64,000 nt of DNA, taken from assembly GCF_025833875.1 (NCBI RefSeq), contig NZ_JAOYOD010000001.1, forward strand, positions 434,001 to 498,000, written 5' to 3'. The DNA comes from Reichenbachiella ulvae. GTDB taxonomy: Bacteria; Bacteroidota; Bacteroidia; Cytophagales; Cyclobacteriaceae. Positions 45,887 to 54,395 of the stretch are shown in pieces. The translations under genes were made by a program, and so were the position numbers. Under the pieces are notes generated by a model. The model had not been told where the DNA came from. It made no database searches and saw nothing but the letters and a program-made list of their open reading frames with translations. Within the stretch, counting starts at the first letter, position 1. The number at the start of each line of letters is the position of its first letter.

Positions 45887-46663
45887 ATGAACATCATCCA
45901 AAACATCCTAATCCCTGTTGACTTTTCAGAAGTAGCCCTGGGAGCGGTCAAATACGTGCTGGGAATGGCACGAGGTGATCGAAAAGTCAATTTCACCCTG
46001 CTGCATATAGCGGAGGCAGGCTCAGATTTAGCTGAAGCAGATCTGCGACTCAAACAACTCAAGGAGGAGTGGTTTGATCCTGAAGATTTTACCTGTCAAA
46101 CATTGGTGAAAGAAGGCGTGCTCATGAACAGTGTGGCTGATTTGGTTACAGAGGAAAAAATAGACCTGGTGGTGATGGGCACTGCAGGTAGCCAGGACGA
46201 ATCTGTCAATACACATACGGCACAGCTGATCGAGCTGATAGACTGTCCTGTATGGGTGATTCCTAATCCAGCTGCAGATTTTAAGCTTAACAATATTGCG
46301 CTCGCACTGGACGAAAACGAATTGGACAATGCTTCTGACCTGCGAGTATTTCATGAGATCGCGAGATGGTACAATGCTAAGGTTCACTTATTGAAAGTGG
46401 ATCCAGAAGACAAGGAAAGAAAGAAAGTCGCCTTGAAAAAGGAAGAGACACTGGAATACTATCTGGATAGTCTGGAGTATCACTACTCCTTCCCCAAAAA
46501 CAGCGATATAGAAGAAGGTATCAATCAATATATCAGTAATAATGACATAGATGCGCTGGCGATTATTCCGCGGATTCATGCACAGAATTCCCAGCCGTCC
46601 AAAGGGAAACTGACCAAGGCGTTGGCTTCTCATAGCAAGGTGCCACTACTGGTGATTGACTAA
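45887..46663 (+). CDS. Universal stress protein (two Usp-like domains)
   Basis: ATG 45887 is preferred (MNIIQNILIPVDFSE, the family opening). The 258 residues hold an N-terminal Usp domain with ATP-loop-like VVMGTAGSQDES near 110. A diverged second Usp domain ends DIDALAIIPRIHAQ...KVPLLVID. These proteins respond to oxygen limitation or stress. The Crp/Fnr-type palindrome just upstream fits that role. Confidence 0.9.
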   Translation: MNIIQNILIPVDFSEVALGAVKYVLGMARGDRKVNFTLLHIAEAGSDLAEADLRLKQLKEEWFDPEDFTCQTLVKEGVLMNSVADLVTEEKIDLVVMGTAGSQDESVNTHTAQLIELIDCPVWVIPNPAADFKLNNIALALDENELDNASDLRVFHEIARWYNAKVHLLKVDPEDKERKKVALKKEETLEYYLDSLEYHYSFPKNSDIEEGINQYISNNDIDALAIIPRIHAQNSQPSKGKLTKALASHSKVPLLVID

Positions 46664-46695
46664 AGAAAGATTATTTTATTTGGGTGCAGTTTAAG

Positions 46696-46730
46696 TCCTT
46701 GGAGTCGCGGCGACTCCAGGGATTTTTTTG
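46696..46730 (+). terminator. Intrinsic terminator after the Usp gene
   Basis: TTGGAGTCG pairs with CGACTCCAG, followed by seven T residues, about 35 bp after the stop. Confidence 0.85.
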
Positions 46731-46883
46731 TTTACAGCCAGGGCCTATTTGTAGGTTAACTGGACATTTCTTTAAGATAAACAGGGAGTTATGTTCATCA
46801 TTTCTTTATTTAATTTTTTTCTCAAAAGTATTGAAAATAGAAAAATACACGTACCTTACTTCCTTTAATAACAATTTAATACA

Positions 46884-47075
46884 ATGAATAACGGTACAGT
46901 AAAATTCTTTAATGAGTCCAAAGGTTATGGTTTCATTATTGATGACGAGACAAAAAAAGAGTACTTTGTACATGTCTCAGGTTTGGTTGACGAAGTAAGA
47001 GAAGGCGACCAAGTAGAATTTGATTTAAAGGAAGGTAAAAAAGGATTAAATGCTGTCAGCGTAAAGGCAGTTTAA
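46884..47075 (+). CDS. Cold-shock domain protein
   Basis: The 63-residue single cold-shock domain has the RNP1-like KGYGFI and RNP2-like YFVHVS motifs (residues 13-33), typical of the CspA family of RNA chaperones. The 220-bp region upstream is AT-rich, holds the Usp terminator and offers room for the long leader common to such genes. A terminator follows. Confidence 0.95.
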   Translation: MNNGTVKFFNESKGYGFIIDDETKKEYFVHVSGLVDEVREGDQVEFDLKEGKKGLNAVSVKAV

Positions 47076-47102
47076 TTATATAACGACTTTTAATCATTGC
47101 TG

Positions 47103-47129
47103 ACCCGGGCCTAAAGCCCGGGTTTTTTT
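47103..47129 (+). terminator. Intrinsic terminator after the cold-shock gene
   Basis: ACCCGGGC-ctaaa-GCCCGGGT with seven T residues. Confidence 0.93.
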
Positions 47130-47308
47130 GTGCTTTTTTATTTCACTTCCAAACGGCAGTGATTTTCCTTATAGACCAGTAAAGAGGGCAATGACTATTG
47201 AAGTAGACCCATCATAGCAATACAATTAACTGATGCATGTATCCATGTTTTTTTGGATGAATGGATAAAAATGTGTTTACTTTATCACAAACCAAGACCA
47301 AAACAAAC

Positions 47309-47497
47309 ATGATCAAAGCGCTAAAATATCGTTGGCTGGCCCCTTTGCTGGTGTTGACCAGTTGTGTACTCGGGTGGATCAACAATGCGGAAATGAGAGG
47401 GGTGTATGCTGGGCTCATGTTCTTTTCCGTGCTGTTTTTGATTCATGGCGTATTATGCCACTGGAAGTATATCAAAGAGCATAGGGAGAACCAATGA
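47309..47497 (+). CDS. Small two-helix membrane protein
   Basis: ATG 47309 gives 62 residues with helices near 9-25 and 34-52, and a charged C-terminal tail (KYIKEHRENQ). An ATG at 47261 would add a polar 16-residue extension. I recognise no family. It stands alone between the cold-shock gene and a terminator. Confidence 0.6.
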   Translation: MIKALKYRWLAPLLVLTSCVLGWINNAEMRGVYAGLMFFSVLFLIHGVLCHWKYIKEHRENQ

Positions 47498-47526
47498 TCT
47501 TAGTTGATCGACTTCATGCATGAGCA

Positions 47527-47561
47527 TAAAAAAAGCCTGACTCTTTCGAATCAGGCTCTTT
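47527..47561 (-). terminator. Bidirectional terminator, T-run on the minus strand
   Basis: AGCCTGA (47534-47540) pairs with TCAGGCT (47551-47557). On the minus strand the stem is followed by seven T residues, ending transcription of the small exported protein gene. Confidence 0.85.
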
Positions 47562-47581
47562 AGTAGTTTTCTCTAAATGTC

Positions 47582-47923
47582 TTATTTCAGCTCAACGATT
47601 TTCTTCACGCTGTATACTTCGTTAGAAACCACGTAAGCATATTTACCAGCTGGGTAAGCAGAAAGATCGAATGATTTAGCGTAAGAAGTGTTCGCTACGT
47701 CTTTGTCAGAGTAGATCAAGGTACCGTAAGCATCGTAAATTTTAACATTTACTTCTTCACCTTCTAGTTTGCCGAATCTCACGACTACTTTAGATTCTGC
47801 CGCTTGTTTGATTTGAACGTTTAGCTCAGCGCTAACTACTTTTTCAGCGTTGTCCGCAGCGAAAGCAGAAGTAGAAAGAGCAACTAATAGGGACAGGGCG
47901 ATTGTTTTAAGTGTCGTTTTCAT
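47582..47923 (-). CDS. Small secreted protein with T9SS-CTD-like beta-sandwich
   Basis: The 113-residue protein has a signal peptide ending TSAFAAD. The mature 90 residues, KVVVRFGKLEGEEVNVKIYD, then GTLIYSDKDVA, then AYPAGKYAYVVSNE, resemble the sorting domain of T9SS cargo. Almost no other mature protein is present, so it is a near-bare CTD-like fold. Such small proteins are common and often highly expressed in Cytophagales; the role is unknown. A -7 element lies upstream and a terminator downstream. Confidence 0.8.
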   Translation of the reverse strand: MKTTLKTIALSLLVALSTSAFAADNAEKVVSAELNVQIKQAAESKVVVRFGKLEGEEVNVKIYDAYGTLIYSDKDVANTSYAKSFDLSAYPAGKYAYVVSNEVYSVKKIVELK

Positions 47924-47961
47924 ATGTGTAATTTTATCGTTTTTTGAATTTGATTACGATG

Positions 47962-47969
47962 CAAACATA
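47962..47969 (-). promoter_or_regulatory. Candidate -7 element (TATGTTTG on the minus strand)
   Basis: This is an exact TAnnTTTG match, 38 bp upstream of the small secreted protein start. Confidence 0.45.
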
Positions 47970-48158
47970 GAGCAGCCTGCTTCCTTATTAAAGGAGAAAT
48001 CGGTGAGCTTAAAGATTATTCAGGTGAAGTGAAGAGTTTTTATGGTATTTGGTAATGGGGTTTATTGTTTGTCGTGTAGGAGCACGGTAACGAATCGGTA
48101 GCTAGCGTATTCTGTAGTTGCCCTGTGGATTCCTGTCAGATGGCAGTTTGGGATTTGT

Positions 48159-48290
48159 AAGGCCCATGGATCAATGGATCGCAGGGCTTTTATTTTGGGT
48201 GGGGTTGGAGCTTTGGTAGGAGTAAGGTAATTTGGCAGTGAAGATGCCGTGTGTATAATATGGATGGCTATTATGAAAATTGTTACCTTC
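48159..48290 (+). repeat. Dispersed repeat copy R1
   Basis: About 130 bp aligns by eye at roughly 70% or better with 54461-54600: AAgGCCC...GGGCTTTT hairpin, then TGGGGTTG, GGTAATTTG, a GTG.G.ATAA segment and TTGTTA. Each copy sits directly upstream of an AT-rich orphan gene. The rest of 47924-48158 shows no gene. Confidence 0.65.
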
Positions 48291-48299
48291 CATAACTGT

Positions 48300-48662
48300 A
48301 TGAGCCAAACTATTCAGACATTGGAACAACTGGAGGACATAATTGAGTCCGAATTAATCACTCCTGAACTAAGAGGACTTGCTGAACTATTGATAACGTC
48401 TATGAACGACTGGCCAACTCAGAATCTCGAATCAATTAAGCAGTTCATTGATGAACTCTCAAGCTATTTTGGACGGCCTATAACCAAGAAACGATTGAAC
48501 AGTGTTTCTTTTTCTGGTACCAACTCTTGGGAACTTGAAAGCAAAGCTTCTCTTGAAGAACTTCTATCGACAGCCTCAGCGATTTTCGGAACGAACACCA
48601 TCGAAGGAATGGTTGAACAACTACTTGCAAAACTAGCCACGCTCGAAAAACACACCAGTTAG
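48300..48662 (+). CDS. Small orphan protein, unrecognised
   Basis: ATG 48300 (MSQTIQTLEQLED) is preferred over upstream starts at 48249 that run through the R1 repeat. The 120 residues are mostly helical and acidic, ending EGMVEQLLAKLATLEKHTS. There is no signal peptide or membrane helix. I do not recognise the family. The gene is AT-rich, lies between repeat R1 and an attC-like hairpin, and may be a cassette gene. Confidence 0.5.
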   Translation: MSQTIQTLEQLEDIIESELITPELRGLAELLITSMNDWPTQNLESIKQFIDELSSYFGRPITKKRLNSVSFSGTNSWELESKASLEELLSTASAIFGTNTIEGMVEQLLAKLATLEKHTS

Positions 48663-48665
48663 AAT

Positions 48666-48706
48666 CATAACTTCGAGAGAAAGCCAACGTATTATGGCTT
48701 GTTATG
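48666..48706 (+). repeat. Short attC-like hairpin
   Basis: CATAAC (48666-48671) pairs with GTTATG (48701-48706) and inner AAGCC with GGCTT. The arrangement resembles a minimal attC site (outer R-box pair, spacer, inner L-box pair), but at 41 bp it is shorter than usual. Confidence 0.4.
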
Positions 48707-48776
48707 TAACTCCGAACATGCGGATAAAAAGAACTCATTAGGTTTTCGAATACTCAAATATTCTATTGCCATCAAA

Positions 48777-49013
48777 ATGTTGAACCTGAACTAAAAAGAA
48801 AGAATAAAGGAGCGAATCGATGGGATCAACGATCCACAGCTGTTAGATGAACTTCTAAAGGCTGTTGATTTGGAGTATGAAATCCAGCATGTAGACGAAC
48901 TGACAAATGCTGAAAAAACAACCATAGATCGAGGAATTAAGGATGCGGAGCTAGGAAAGCTGTATTCCAACTCTGAAACAAGTCAACTGGTCAAAGAATG
49001 GCTAAAAAAGTGA
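48777..49013 (+). pseudogene. Antitoxin-like small protein with in-frame nonsense codon
   Basis: The frame from ATG 48777 reads MLNLN, then TAA (48792-48794), then 72 residues: KERIKERIDGINDPQLLDEL ... KTTIDRGIKDAELGKLYSNS ... VKEWLKK. The INDPQLLDEL opening, a middle segment with TIDRGIKDAE and the basic tail match RelE/ParE-associated antitoxins of Bacteroidota. No intact toxin follows, and the frame after it is full of stops. The alternative is translation from a non-ATG start after the stop. Confidence 0.6.
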
Positions 49014-49067
49014 GATAGGCTACCCAATTCATCAGAAACCTCTAGAATAGAACTTACCCGATTTTAT

Positions 49068-49268
49068 TTAAGCTCTCAAGCCGAGCAGGCTCTTCATTTT
49101 TGGCTTGACCGCAGCGGCGGACCGTCCAAAAACGAATCGGAGGGGCGCTCCCCCAAAAAGGTCAAGCGGTTCCCCGCCGGGACTGTAAATCAAATTACTA
49201 AATTTCAGTTCGTTACACTGAAAAATCATAAACTCGCTGCGCTCAAACAGTATGATTTTTTTAACCAT
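49068..49268. repeat. GC-rich structured non-coding element
   Basis: This is a GC-rich island in AT-rich sequence. It has nested inverted repeats: GCTTGACC with GGTCAAGC, a GGGGCGCTCCCC hairpin, CAGT...ACTG, and AAAAATCATA with TATGATTTTT at the right end (about 49230-49260). One minus-strand frame is open for 66 codons, but its sequence is dictated by the palindromes. It looks like a mobile or dispersed repeat. Confidence 0.6.
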
Positions 49269-49298
49269 TTCACTCCCTAAAATTCTTAACGCATTTGA

Positions 49299-49409
49299 TT
49301 TAAGGCCGGAGAAAACCTTGAAGAAACAGATTATTCACTGATTTCGGGGTTATTAAAAGTGATGCTTGATTTTAAAATCCGTCTAGAGAAAATTCTATTG
49401 GAGAATTAA
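49299..49409 (+). pseudogene. C-terminal remnant of an unidentified protein
   Basis: After an in-frame TGA, the frame encodes AGENLEETDYSLISGLLKVM then LDFKIRLEKILLEN and a stop. Composition and codon use look protein-like, but there is no start or upstream part. The rest of 48663-49514 holds only the antitoxin relic and the GC-rich element. Confidence 0.3.
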
Positions 49410-49514
49410 TCTTCAATAACAATTAACCGAGATCCCCTAAAATAGAGATATCACAATTAACAAAAAAGCACAGAAGAAAACTCCTGTGCTTTGTATTAGA
49501 TAACTTAATGAAGA

Positions 49515-51059
49515 CTATAGTACAAACTCGCTGACGGTTTCGTCGAGCTCTCGGGACTTGTTTTGCAGCTCCTGAGAGGAGGCGGACAGCTCTTCCGAAG
49601 AAGCGGCCATGCGCTGCGAGGATTCGTTGAAGGACTGAACCGCGGTGTTGATCTCGTCACTGGCCGAGCGCTGCTCGAGTGATGAGTTGGCGATTTCGGT
49701 CGAGTACCGAGACATGTTCTCGATGTGAGGCACGATCTCGGTGATTTTTTCTTGTGAGATTTTGGAGTTGCCCAGGGTCTGGGTAGCCAGCTCCATGATC
49801 TGGGCTGCAGCATCTCTACTGCGGTCTGCCAGTGCGCGAACTTCCTTGGCGATCACGCTGAATCCCTTGCCTGCTTCACCGGCATTGGCGGCTTCCACAT
49901 TGGCATTGATGGCGAGTAGGTTCGTTTGATTGGCGATTTCTTCTATGTATTTGATTTTTTCGGTGATGTCCGACACGTCCTTTAGCGTCTGATCGACGGA
50001 GCTTTTGCCCTCGATCATGTGCTCCCTGGCTTCCACACTGATTTTGGCAGATCGCTGCGAGTTGTCAGTGGACAGGTTGATGTTGGCGGCCATCTCTTCT
50101 ACACTGGAAGCGATCTCTTCGGCACCTGCGGCCTGCTCTGTCGAGTCGCTGGACAGTCCGATAGACATCTGGGCCAGCTCCTCACCGGTATGTCTGATAT
50201 AGGTCGAGTTGTGTTTGATGTTTTCGATCACCGCTTTCAGATTAGAGCGGAGGACTTCCATAGAGTCGGACATCAAGCCAAACTCGTCGCGGCTAGGAAT
50301 AAGACTCGCCTTGGTCAGGTTCTTTTGGCTGATGCTCAGCATCACCTCCTTCAGCTGAATGATGTAATTGGTGAAGATGTTGCCCAAAATGATATTAGGT
50401 GCCATCTGTAGTAGCATGATGATGATGCCGATGAAGATGATCTTTTGAGCGAAGATGGCAGGTGTCAATCCCAGCTCTGGGAAATCCATCATACGCCATG
50501 ATAGCGTATAGGCCGCAGTAGCGAGCAGGCCGATCCCGGCAAAGGAAGAAATGAAAGTCGTGATACCAAATTTGGCTTTGATCCTAAAGATCCTTTTTTC
50601 GTCCTTAGGCACCTCTGCATACACTTTGTCCAAAAACTGAATGAACTTGAGCAGAAAGGGGATGTTGGCCACCATGGTATAGAAGATGGCACTGATGGTT
50701 CCGAGTTGGTTTTCTACATCGCTGCTACCGACCAAAGCACCTATGACCAGGGCCATGAAACCATAAGCCACTGCTATGACCGAAAAGGTAAGGATCGTGG
50801 TTCGATAGCTGGCATTGGCTGCACGGTAGTTTTTGTTTTCGATCTTGGTCACAGCTCCCATCACCATGCTGCGGATCAGCAGAGGCGTCAATATCATGTA
50901 GGGAATCGTGAAGGCGTAAAAAGACCAGTGTGCCACGAGTCTTTCTGTGAAATCGCCGATGTTGGTCATGGCGATGTTGTTGATGGTAGCGACAATGGCT
51001 GGTGGGATCAAAAAAGTAAGTACCACCACCCAGGTTAACTTGTCTATGCTCTTCTTCAT
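49515..51059 (-). CDS. Methyl-accepting chemotaxis-type protein with multi-helix membrane N terminus
   Basis: The start is ATG 51059 (MKKSIDKLTWVVV). The 514 residues have about six membrane helices up to residue 260 and no periplasmic Cache or four-helix sensor. A HAMP-like segment near 265-315 (LKEVMLSISQKN...IPSRDEFGLM) precedes the MA signalling domain, whose tip NQTNLLAINANVEAANAGE is fully conserved. Helical membrane receptors of this form signal to CheA and may sense membrane state or redox. No che or flagellar genes are near. The gene is more GC-rich than its flanks. Confidence 0.88.
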   Translation of the reverse strand: MKKSIDKLTWVVVLTFLIPPAIVATINNIAMTNIGDFTERLVAHWSFYAFTIPYMILTPLLIRSMVMGAVTKIENKNYRAANASYRTTILTFSVIAVAYGFMALVIGALVGSSDVENQLGTISAIFYTMVANIPFLLKFIQFLDKVYAEVPKDEKRIFRIKAKFGITTFISSFAGIGLLATAAYTLSWRMMDFPELGLTPAIFAQKIIFIGIIIMLLQMAPNIILGNIFTNYIIQLKEVMLSISQKNLTKASLIPSRDEFGLMSDSMEVLRSNLKAVIENIKHNSTYIRHTGEELAQMSIGLSSDSTEQAAGAEEIASSVEEMAANINLSTDNSQRSAKISVEAREHMIEGKSSVDQTLKDVSDITEKIKYIEEIANQTNLLAINANVEAANAGEAGKGFSVIAKEVRALADRSRDAAAQIMELATQTLGNSKISQEKITEIVPHIENMSRYSTEIANSSLEQRSASDEINTAVQSFNESSQRMAASSEELSASSQELQNKSRELDETVSEFVL

Positions 51060-51302
51060 TTTAGTAGGTATAATGCGTTTCGCAATGGCTATAGGATGCA
51101 AATAAATGGAAGACAATCAGCATCCGGAAAATCCTGAGGAACGAAAAGAGTTGTCCCTATAAAGATTAGGTGTTTTACGCTAGAAGAGAATAAGCGGTAT
51201 GTTGGAGAGGAGGGAGCCGCTGAGTTTAGAAAGGTGAAGCAATGGGCCCTTCGATCTATACCACCGAAGAGCCCAGTCTTATTTTTGAATCAACCGTGTC
51301 GA

Positions 51303-52787
51303 TCAGTACTTCGCTGCTTTGCCCTTAGAGAGGCTGCTGTTGATGAAGTCTCTCAGGTCCTGATTGGCGGATTTTAGGTCTTCGCTGCGTAGGTACATCA
51401 TGTGTCCGCTGCGGTAGCCTTTGAAATCCAGGCGCTCCTTCATTTGCCCACTAGGATCGATCTGCCACAGGGTGTATTTGGAGTTGAAATAGGTCGTGGC
51501 ACCATCGTAGTAGCCTGCCTGAAAGAGGACCTTGAGATAGGGGTTCTCCGCCGTGGCGAGGCGCAGGTTTTCGCGTGTATGGTTGTTTTGTTTGTCCCAG
51601 GGATGTACATCGCCAAACATGTTGTATTTGATGTCGGTTTTGAAATTGAGTTCTTCTCTGAGGTAATAATTGATGGCGGGAGTGAAGGAGTGCAGCCAGG
51701 AGCTCAGCTCGGCATTATAGTCTGGCGAATCTCCAGCGAGGGTTCGATCCAGACCCAGGTATCTGGAGTCCAATCGGCCGATGGTTTGGCCACTTTCGTC
51801 TCTGAGTAGCTCCTTCCAGAAGAAATGCGTGGGCACGTCCAGGTTGTGCTCCAGGATGGCTTTTTGGGACAGTCCCGAATAGTAGGCCATCTGCTCGGCT
51901 ACCTTTAGTTTTTCCTCAGTAGAGAGAGACGCTCCTCGCGCCAGTGCAGGCATCAGCACATCCAGAGCGAAAGCTTCCGCATCCGGCAAGATCTCCAGGA
52001 GGTCTTTGGACTGAAGGGCCTCAGGCAATACGCCATGGTGCCAGGCTGCTGCGGTGAAGTAGGGCAGATTGAGCGAGGAAGAAATGGGCGTGTCAGAATC
52101 AAAGACTTTGTAATCGGCGGGCGAAACAAGGATGACGCCATTGAGGTACATCCACTGCTGGTCCTGTAGGGCGAGGGCCAGACCCGAAACCCGTGTGCCG
52201 CCATAGCTTTCGCCGATCAGGTACTTAGGAGAGGTCCATCGCTCGTGTCGAGATACGAAGGTGTTGAGCCACTCGGCTAGATAGGTGATGTCGGCATTGA
52301 TGCCAAAGAATTTTTCGCGTTTTACCTCTTCGCCACTGGCGGGGATGGTACGCGAGTAGCCCGTGTTGACCGGATTGACATAGACGATATCCGCCACATC
52401 CAGTATCGAGTGGGGATTGTCTTGTACGCCGTAGGGCTGCAGAGGATAGCCTTCGCTATCGATGTTCAGCACCTTGGGGCCGGTGTAGGCGATGTGCATC
52501 CATACGGAGGCCGAACCGGGACCTCCGTTGAAGGAAATGACCAGGGGTCTATCGGCCTTGCTGTCGCCATTGGTGCGGCGGTAGTAGGTGTAAAAGAGCG
52601 TGGCGATGGGTTCCCCTTTCTCGTCCCAAACGGGCTGCGTGCCGGTCGTGGCGCTGTAGTCCACCTTGCTGCCATTGATGGTGCTCGAATGCTGAGTCAC
52701 GATCATGGTATCGACCGGGATGCTACGGTTTTGGGCCAGGGTAGAGAGACTGAGGATACTGAAAAGTAGGATCAATGTGTGTTTCAT
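51303..52787 (-). CDS. S10 family serine carboxypeptidase-like protein, exported
   Basis: The 494-residue protein has a signal peptide ending TLAQ. Peptidase S10 features are the oxyanion motif VISFNGGPGSASVWMH near 83, the nucleophile Ser194 in IGESYGG, Asp in AGYYDGATT near 415 and His in YRSGHMMYL near 462. The family removes C-terminal amino acids from peptides at acid pH. It is probably periplasmic or outer-surface. The gene is GC-rich relative to the window, and the array B unit starts divergently upstream. Confidence 0.92.
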   Translation of the reverse strand: MKHTLILLFSILSLSTLAQNRSIPVDTMIVTQHSSTINGSKVDYSATTGTQPVWDEKGEPIATLFYTYYRRTNGDSKADRPLVISFNGGPGSASVWMHIAYTGPKVLNIDSEGYPLQPYGVQDNPHSILDVADIVYVNPVNTGYSRTIPASGEEVKREKFFGINADITYLAEWLNTFVSRHERWTSPKYLIGESYGGTRVSGLALALQDQQWMYLNGVILVSPADYKVFDSDTPISSSLNLPYFTAAAWHHGVLPEALQSKDLLEILPDAEAFALDVLMPALARGASLSTEEKLKVAEQMAYYSGLSQKAILEHNLDVPTHFFWKELLRDESGQTIGRLDSRYLGLDRTLAGDSPDYNAELSSWLHSFTPAINYYLREELNFKTDIKYNMFGDVHPWDKQNNHTRENLRLATAENPYLKVLFQAGYYDGATTYFNSKYTLWQIDPSGQMKERLDFKGYRSGHMMYLRSEDLKSANQDLRDFINSSLSKGKAAKY

Positions 52788-53197
52788 GCTGTTGAATATT
52801 GGTTCGATCCATCATAGACCGAATGGGGTTATAGGATCAATTTAAAAATTAATCAAAGGGCGTAATAGGGAAATCTTTTGGGCGGTTGAGATTTTGGACT
52901 GAGGCGCCAGATGGATGGATGAGTGGGGAGTCAGTGGGATAAAAACACCTGTATATTTTGAAAGTCGCGCCGTTATGATTAATATAGTGTTAGCAGCCTT
53001 ATTGAGAATGAAACTCGCGCCCGCGATTTCGATCGTTCTCGACGAACCGTCGCTATCTCTGGCCAACCTATATCACAGACCATAGACATAGGGTCGGATC
53101 TAACTATTGTAGGATTCTGATGTCAGGAAAGTGATGAAAAGAAGAAGAGAAACCAGACTATGAAAGCTGCCTTTTACTTAAAAAGACATGGGGAAAT
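52788..53197 (+). other. Leader region upstream of array B
   Basis: No gene is seen in these 410 bp between the S10 start and the array. There is no clear TAnnTTTG element; the closest is TATATTTTG near 52952, which has one extra base. It presumably contains the promoter for array B and the helical-protein gene. Confidence 0.4.
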
Positions 53198-53659
53198 TAC
53201 TAATGCTTCGGCACTCGATACAAAGCGGGTGACAGGCATTACAAAGCCTCCGGCAGGCGATACAAAGGGGCTGACAACCGATACAAAGGGGCTGACAACC
53301 GATACAAGGACTAGGGCATGCAGTACAAAGAGTCCGGTCAGTCAAACATCCCGAGCCGCATGCAGTACAAAGCCCTCGGTAACCGAAACAATAGAGATGG
53401 GAGGTGTTACAAAACCATCGGCCATCGGTACAAAGGAGTCGGCAGGCGATACAATAGACCTGACAAGCGATACAAAGACCAGGGCAGTCGATACAAGGGG
53501 TCCGGTCAGTCAAGCCTCTCAATGGGCGAGTGATACAAGGGAACCGGACATCCAAACATCGGGTGAGCGGGAGGAAGCAATGGGCCTGGCTCTGCGAGCC
53601 AATGAGCCGGCCGGGCAATCGAGAGCACAGGCCAGCAGCGCCTCAGAGGCGACCTATCC
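53198..53659 (+). repeat. Array B: twenty-two degenerate 21-bp tandem repeats
   Basis: There are twenty-two contiguous 21-bp units. In the phase starting TACAAAG, position 3 is C in all units, position 13 is G in 21, and 13 units start TACAA. Positions 8-11 vary. Units at 53261 and 53282 are identical; the last five units are strongly decayed. The plus frame from ATG 53160 stays open as 7-residue repeats (DTKxxxx), but because 21 is a multiple of three this openness is expected by chance, and the minus strand is open too. The array ends 79 bp before the helical-protein gene on the same strand. It shares period, orientation and anchor form with array A. Confidence 0.9.
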
Positions 53660-53738
53660 AGCGTATGGGGCCTAGACCCTTTCTCAGCTTTGGGTTAATC
53701 AAACAAGTAAATATTTTTTTTACCTAAACATATAGACA

Positions 53739-54383
53739 ATGCGAAAACGCGATGAAAACAAATTGAACATGTACAGAACGGTGCGAGACTGGTTGCTCAG
53801 TCAGTTGAGTGTTTTGTCAGTCCTGCCCAACTTTAGCGAGACGCTGACTGCCTTTGGTGGGCAACTAGAGCAGATCGAGGCGCTGGATGTGGACAAGCTC
53901 ACTACTACGACAGGGATCACCCAGGATAAGGCAGATGCCCGTACCCAGCTGGAGCAGCTCTTGCTACGGGTCATCAATATCCTGAAGGCCTATGCGACCT
54001 TTGCCGACAAACTGAGTCTGATCCCGGCCATCGACCATACGCCGACTCAGCTGGATCGAGCTTCGGAGCAGCTGCTGCTCTCCATCTCTGGCAAGGTGCG
54101 AGAGACTGCTACCGCCGAGCAAGCGGCTGCTGAACCCTATGGTCTCAGCACAGAATTGCTATCGTCCCTGCAGGCTGCCCATGAGCAATTTGCCACCCAG
54201 CAAAACAAGGTAAGAGTCGCCATCGTGGGCAAGAGCCATAGCGGTGATCAGCTAGAGGCTCGCATGGATGCCGCCGACGACCTGCTGAAAGAAAAGCTCG
54301 ATGTACTGATGGACCTGACCCAATTCACCCAGCCCGAACTCTACGAAGAGTATCAAGGCATCCGCATCATTGTGGATCGGTGA
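53739..54383 (+). CDS. Uncharacterised all-helical protein downstream of array B
   Basis: The 214 residues are predicted almost wholly helical, with no signal peptide or membrane segment. Features seen are TTTGITQDKADARTQLEQLL near 65-85, an AYATFADKLSL segment near 87 and a C-terminal ELYEEYQGIRIIVDR. I recall proteins with the same TGIT.DK..AR and Y...R.IVD pattern as a recurring uncharacterised Bacteroidota family, with no known activity. The 21-bp array occupies its presumed 5' leader. The alternative start is Met at 53769. A terminator follows. The gene is GC-rich. Confidence 0.75.
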   Translation: MRKRDENKLNMYRTVRDWLLSQLSVLSVLPNFSETLTAFGGQLEQIEALDVDKLTTTTGITQDKADARTQLEQLLLRVINILKAYATFADKLSLIPAIDHTPTQLDRASEQLLLSISGKVRETATAEQAAAEPYGLSTELLSSLQAAHEQFATQQNKVRVAIVGKSHSGDQLEARMDAADDLLKEKLDVLMDLTQFTQPELYEEYQGIRIIVDR

Positions 54384-54395
54384 TCGATAGTTCCC

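Noticed and set aside
46684..46887. 67-residue plus-strand gene between the Usp and cold-shock genes
   Set aside because: It runs through the Usp terminator hairpin and the cold-shock leader and ends inside the cold-shock start.
49068..49268. 66-residue minus-strand gene
   Set aside because: Its sequence follows nested palindromes in a GC-rich repeat, with no recognisable protein features.
53160..53675. Open plus-strand frame through array B, 171 residues of 7-residue repeats
   Set aside because: A 21-bp period keeps any stop-free frame open by itself; the minus strand is open too, and array A has stops in all plus frames. The conserved positions follow bases, not codons.
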